A stretch of DNA of 56,366 nt from Acidobacteriaceae bacterium (lineage in GTDB: Bacteria > Acidobacteriota > Terriglobia > Terriglobales > Acidobacteriaceae), in contig JANYKL010000065.1 in assembly GCA_025361625.1 (NCBI GenBank), positions 1-56,366 on the forward strand, written 5' to 3'. How positions within the stretch are numbered: position 1 is the first letter of the stretch; each line of letters starts with the position of its first letter. The notes under the pieces are model-generated. The model did no database searches. It saw nothing but the letters and a program-made list of their open reading frames with translations, and was not told where the DNA came from. Made by a program: the position numbers and the translations under genes. Shown here piece after piece: positions 53,146-56,366 of the stretch.

Positions 53146-53151
53146 ATTGTA
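53146..53151 (-). promoter_or_regulatory. Putative -10 element of the EVE gene
   Basis: TACAAT on the minus strand ends 8 nt before the ATG, with only ACCTCCCC between. The -35 (TTCTTC) is weak. Confidence 0.4.
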
Positions 53152-53258
53152 AACGGACGTACTGTAGAGAAGAACGAGTGAGTCCGAGGGACCTCGCGTC
53201 CTACGTTACCTGAGACACTTCCCTTTCGGCCCTTTTCCGCCAACAATAGAAAGTTACC

Positions 53259-55472
53259 GTGAAAATTCTTGCCACAAGCGACGGCAGCACCACTGCGAAG
53301 GCGATTGACCGATATTTTAACGTATCGCTCTATGTGTTGGTACTAACCGGGTTTGGCGCCCTGGCGTCAACCAGCGGAATCGATTTGCCGGCCGTGCTGA
53401 TCGTTGGAGCGGCGCTGCTGGTTCGTGGATACCAACTCATCGCTCGCCGCGAATTCGTCATCCCCGAGCGCTGGACGAACTCGCTAACCCTCATATACAT
53501 CTTCGTTTATCTTGCCGACTATTTTTTTGTCTCCCGGAGTTTTCTGGGTGCTAGCGTTCACCTCGTTCTCTTTACGATGGTGGTGCGACTTTTCTCCCTA
53601 CAAAAAACTCGCGATCACTACGCCCTGGCAGTGCTTGCGTTCCTAATGGTCTTGTCGGCGGCGGTCCTTACGGTTGGAACTATCTTTCTTTTTTCGTTCG
53701 CACTTTTTTTGCTAGTGGCGATCATCACATTCGTGCTCATGGAGATGCAGCATTCAGTCACCGAGCAGGCGTGCCTTGCGGATAGAAACATCGCTGACCC
53801 GTCGGCGGCGGTACCAAGCAGTCGAATGGCGCAAGGATTACTTGCAGTCGCTCCCGCATTGATGATGATGATTCTCGCGGGCAGTTTCCTGATCTTCTTT
53901 CTGCTGCCCCGTGTTTCTTCCCGATATCTGAGCGCCTATTCGCCGACCAGCGACGTTTCGACGGGCTTCACCGATCGCGTTCAACTCGGGCGTATCGGGC
54001 AGATCCAACAATCGAGCGCTGTCGTCATGCATGTTCAGATCGAAAACGATTTACAAGGCGCGTATGACCTTAAATGGCGCGGAGTCGCTTTAAGCTCGTT
54101 CGACGGCCATGTGTGGGCAAACTCGTACACCCAAACGGCCCTGCGAGCGGGACTGGACGGAAGCTATCACTTAGTTCCGCCGCAGCGAGGCGTGGCGCCT
54201 GGAAAGTCGCTTCATTACCGCGTCATGATGGAGCCGCTCGGCACTAACGTTTTCTTTCTTGCCGAGCGACCACAGCGGATGACCGGAAATTTTCGACAGA
54301 TCGCGGTTGATGCGGGCGGAGGCGTCTACGACATTGATACAGACCACCCGGTCAGCCAGTACGAGGCGGAATCCCTGCTCCCCGCAGTCAACGCTGACGA
54401 GCTTCGGGTCGCGGCAAATACTGTGCCGGATGGAATGGATAAATACCTAGCCTTGCCGCCGCTCGATTCGCGAATTGAAACGTTGGCTGATGATATCGCC
54501 GGAGCGTCTCCGAGCAATTTCGACAAGGCGCTCGCCATGGAACATTATTTATCCACGCACTTTGGCTACACGCTGGAACTCCCGCGCAATTTCTCTCAGG
54601 ATCCTGTCGCAAATTTTTTGTTTGAAAGAAAGAAGGGGCATTGTGAATATTTCGCCAGCGCGATGGCGATCATGTTGCGTTCGCAGCATATTCCGTCGCG
54701 GATCGTCACCGGATTTCGGGGCGGGGAATATAACGACCTTACCGGCCAGTATGTTGTGCGCGCCAGCGACGCCCACTCGTGGGTAGAGGCCTACTTCCCG
54801 GGATCCGGTTGGATCAGCTTCGATCCCACTCCCGCTGGTGGCTCGCCGAGCCGAAGCGGATGGTCGCGCATGCGCCTTTATCTGGACGCGGCAACATCAT
54901 TCTGGCGCGAGTGGATCATCAACTACGACGCTGGCCATCAACGGGCGCTGGGCCGGGATGCAGCAGTCGGCAGTCGGCATTTTTTCGATGACGCCAGGCG
55001 ATGGGTCGCGCGCCAGCATCAAGCTATGTTGCGTTCGGCTCGCCGCGTGCACCAACATATGTCTGCGTTCCCCATGCGCTCCGTGGTTGGACTCATCGCC
55101 TTATTCATGGCCTTGATCGCGGGGACCAGGATCCGGAGCATGGTGGCGTGGATTCGAAAGCTGAAATTGGGAATGCATCCCGAGCGAGCTCCACGCGAAG
55201 CGGCGGCTCTCTGGTATGAACGCATGGTGGTCCGGGTGGGTAGGCTCGGATGGCGCAAAACACCATCGCAGACGCCGGTTGATTTTGTTAGTTCGATTCA
55301 GGAAGCGGTGCTTCAGCGGAAGGTCGAAACTTTCACCAAAGCTTATGAGTCGGCCCGATTCGGCAATTCAGCGGAAAATGCTAAGAGCCTGCCAGATCTT
55401 TTTAAAGATCTCGCGGGCGAAACCTCACACGCATGTTCTCCCAAAGATCACGAGCATGCCAGCGTAAATTAA
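53259..55472 (+). CDS. TgpA-like membrane transglutaminase
   Basis: The 737-residue protein has about six N-terminal membrane helices (to residue 215, DUF3488 region), an extracytoplasmic transglutaminase-like domain with Cys462 (KKGHCEYFAS), His506 (SDAHSWVEAYF) and Asp522 (ISFDPTP), a further membrane helix around 603-625, and a cytoplasmic C-terminus. This matches the TgpA/DUF3488 family. The transglutaminase triad suggests peptide cross-linking or protease activity at the envelope; in Pseudomonas TgpA is essential. The GTG start at 53259 is the only option covering the first helix. It is convergent with the barrel gene, 3 bp apart. Confidence 0.92.
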   Translation: MKILATSDGSTTAKAIDRYFNVSLYVLVLTGFGALASTSGIDLPAVLIVGAALLVRGYQLIARREFVIPERWTNSLTLIYIFVYLADYFFVSRSFLGASVHLVLFTMVVRLFSLQKTRDHYALAVLAFLMVLSAAVLTVGTIFLFSFALFLLVAIITFVLMEMQHSVTEQACLADRNIADPSAAVPSSRMAQGLLAVAPALMMMILAGSFLIFFLLPRVSSRYLSAYSPTSDVSTGFTDRVQLGRIGQIQQSSAVVMHVQIENDLQGAYDLKWRGVALSSFDGHVWANSYTQTALRAGLDGSYHLVPPQRGVAPGKSLHYRVMMEPLGTNVFFLAERPQRMTGNFRQIAVDAGGGVYDIDTDHPVSQYEAESLLPAVNADELRVAANTVPDGMDKYLALPPLDSRIETLADDIAGASPSNFDKALAMEHYLSTHFGYTLELPRNFSQDPVANFLFERKKGHCEYFASAMAIMLRSQHIPSRIVTGFRGGEYNDLTGQYVVRASDAHSWVEAYFPGSGWISFDPTPAGGSPSRSGWSRMRLYLDAATSFWREWIINYDAGHQRALGRDAAVGSRHFFDDARRWVARQHQAMLRSARRVHQHMSAFPMRSVVGLIALFMALIAGTRIRSMVAWIRKLKLGMHPERAPREAAALWYERMVVRVGRLGWRKTPSQTPVDFVSSIQEAVLQRKVETFTKAYESARFGNSAENAKSLPDLFKDLAGETSHACSPKDHEHASVN

Positions 55473-55475
55473 ATT

Positions 55476-56084
55476 TTAGAAGCGGTGAATCACTCCAACT
55501 CCTACGTAAAAGTTGTGCTGGCGGCTGCGGTTTGTTTCAACATTCAAGTTGGGAACGCCAGAATAAAAGTCGCGAGCCTCAACTCGTGCGCCCCAGCGCT
55601 CCCAAGGCCAAACATCCAATCCAATTCCTATCTGCAAGGCCGCCGTATTGCTGCTCGATCCGGGATTGACGCCGTTGTAGAGCGTGCTCGAAGCAGTACG
55701 AAAATGGCCATACCCTCCCCCCAAGCTGACCCAGGGTGTCACGCTCTCAGTCGGAAAAATGTTAACTCTTGCGGAGGGAGTTATGAAAATTGAGCCAATG
55801 TCCTTAGGAGTGGTACCGAAATAGTAATTCACATCCGCGCGAGGAGAAATAGCGATTGGAAGTTCGGCGGTAATGCTAAATAGTCTGCGCGCCAATAGTA
55901 ATCGCCCGTAATTGAACTGGACCGTCTCCTCGTTGCCGAAGTGAACCGGCAAGCCCGTGCTCCGTACCGTCTGCGTACTGATGAACGTTCTCCCGACGGT
56001 GAGCGCGACATCATTGATCTGAGCCCAACCGCTGGCCGACAAAAGTACGAGCACAATTAGAACTGCGAGGCGCTTAGCCGCCAT
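55476..56084 (-). CDS. Outer-membrane beta-barrel protein (OmpA/OmpW-like)
   Basis: The 202-residue protein has a signal peptide (about 1-22, SGWAQ) and alternating strands ending in aromatic HNFYVGVGVIHRF, a C-terminal Phe typical of barrel proteins recognised by BamA. It resembles small 8-strand barrel families with unknown ligands. GGAGG precedes the ATG, a strong ribosome-binding site. Convergent with the transglutaminase. Confidence 0.82.
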   Translation of the reverse strand: MAAKRLAVLIVLVLLSASGWAQINDVALTVGRTFISTQTVRSTGLPVHFGNEETVQFNYGRLLLARRLFSITAELPIAISPRADVNYYFGTTPKDIGSIFITPSARVNIFPTESVTPWVSLGGGYGHFRTASSTLYNGVNPGSSSNTAALQIGIGLDVWPWERWGARVEARDFYSGVPNLNVETNRSRQHNFYVGVGVIHRF

Positions 56085-56286
56085 CGATCCTCCGGAGTGT
56101 TGTGGCGTAAGGTGTTATTTCCCACAAGATTAGCATGGGCTTGGGCGAATTCTATAGACATAACGCTTACCAGGAACCTCGTTGGAACACGCGCCGGATC
56201 AACTGATCACGAGACGCCGTTTTGCAGATGTTAGAATTGACAGATGCACTTTCCCCCGCCGATGTTCTGCGAAGATTGAATGACCT

Positions 56287-56366
56287 GTGCCGTTTAACGA
56301 AAATACATCCGCGATTTCTGGGCTGAAAACGCCTGCCAAGGTCGGTTTCGTGAGCCTGGGGTGCCC
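56287..56366 (+). CDS. rimO: Ribosomal protein S12 methylthiotransferase RimO, N-terminus only
   Basis: The frame opens with a GTG at 56287 and after 17 codons gives KVGFVSLGC at the window edge. This is the N-terminal motif of RimO, whose first cysteine binds the auxiliary [4Fe-4S] cluster. RimO adds a methylthio group to Asp88 of ribosomal protein S12. The MiaB paralogue has a different motif here, so RimO is favoured. Most of the gene lies beyond the window, so the start is provisional. Confidence 0.72.
   Translation, partial: MPFNENTSAISGLKTPAKVGFVSLGC

Noticed and set aside
1-56366. PEP-CTERM-type substrates of the exosortase
   Set aside because: No protein in the window ends in a Pro-Glu-Pro-like motif, hydrophobic helix and Arg cluster; substrates must be elsewhere.
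1-56366. CRISPR arrays, tRNA or rRNA genes, insertion sequences, attachment sites
   Set aside because: The short tandem repeats have no spacers of constant length, and no cloverleaf, rRNA or transposase sequence was recognised by reading; a covariance-model scan would be decisive.

Overview
The window looks like a chromosomal segment of an Acidobacteriota bacterium (Terriglobia/Acidobacteriales-like). This is inferred from the gene families: an exosortase/exopolysaccharide locus, a TgpA-type transglutaminase, a PagL-like outer-membrane lipase, DUF4337 and YjbQ proteins, full-length MetH, and a giant secreted propeller/Ig-like protein. It carries outer-membrane proteins and lipid A/TonB functions, so the cell is diderm. 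No phage, insertion sequence, rRNA, tRNA or CRISPR array was recognised.

Layout. 0-6.1 kb is an exosortase (EpsH)/exopolysaccharide locus. A minus-strand operon (divergent sigma-54-type regulator, Wza-like exporter, outer-membrane barrel, truncated GumC/Wzz) diverges from exosortase and EpsI. 6.1-13.3 kb is housekeeping and accessory: NAD(P)H-hydrate repair, a cupin, a DPM1-like glycosyltransferase, an Sfp-type phosphopantetheinyl transferase, a pseudokinase-TM-TonB fusion and a PPOX flavoprotein. 13.4-15.6 kb is the gap-pgk glycolytic pair with a hairpin terminator. 15.8-29.2 kb holds an M28 peptidase, UppP, Dcp-type M3 peptidase, an unknown membrane protein, a lipoprotein, FtsK, YjbQ, DUF4337, two small Cys-rich proteins and a CocE-type hydrolase.

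29.2-34.4 kb is the most system-like part: a TetR regulator translationally coupled to a Rieske monooxygenase resembling choline/quaternary-amine oxygenases, facing a PYROXD2-like FAD oxidoreductase, a DinB-like protein and a betaine-homocysteine methyltransferase homologue. Two matching TTGAC-N5-GTCA palindromes sit between the divergent arms. Methyl-group metabolism reappears at 39.7-43.2 kb as full-length MetH, which carries a Cys-rich insertion. Between them lie an EamA exporter, an Old Yellow Enzyme, an MbfA-like iron exporter, a repeat protein and a Crp/Fnr regulator.

43.4-56.4 kb holds a solitary nuoI, the 1553-residue secreted protein, a PagL-like lipid A deacylase, a pteridine-reductase-like SDR, a small glutaredoxin, an acyl-CoA ligase, a Cys/His-rich protein, an EVE protein, TgpA-type transglutaminase, an outer-membrane barrel and the start of rimO. 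Several genes here have a -10-like hexamer 6-9 nt before the start codon and no Shine-Dalgarno sequence, suggesting leaderless transcripts. The clearest case, upstream of pagL, shows TTGACT-N17-TATAAC ending 7 nt before a GTG start. Intergenic spacers across the window repeatedly contain short tandem duplications of 14-27 bp.
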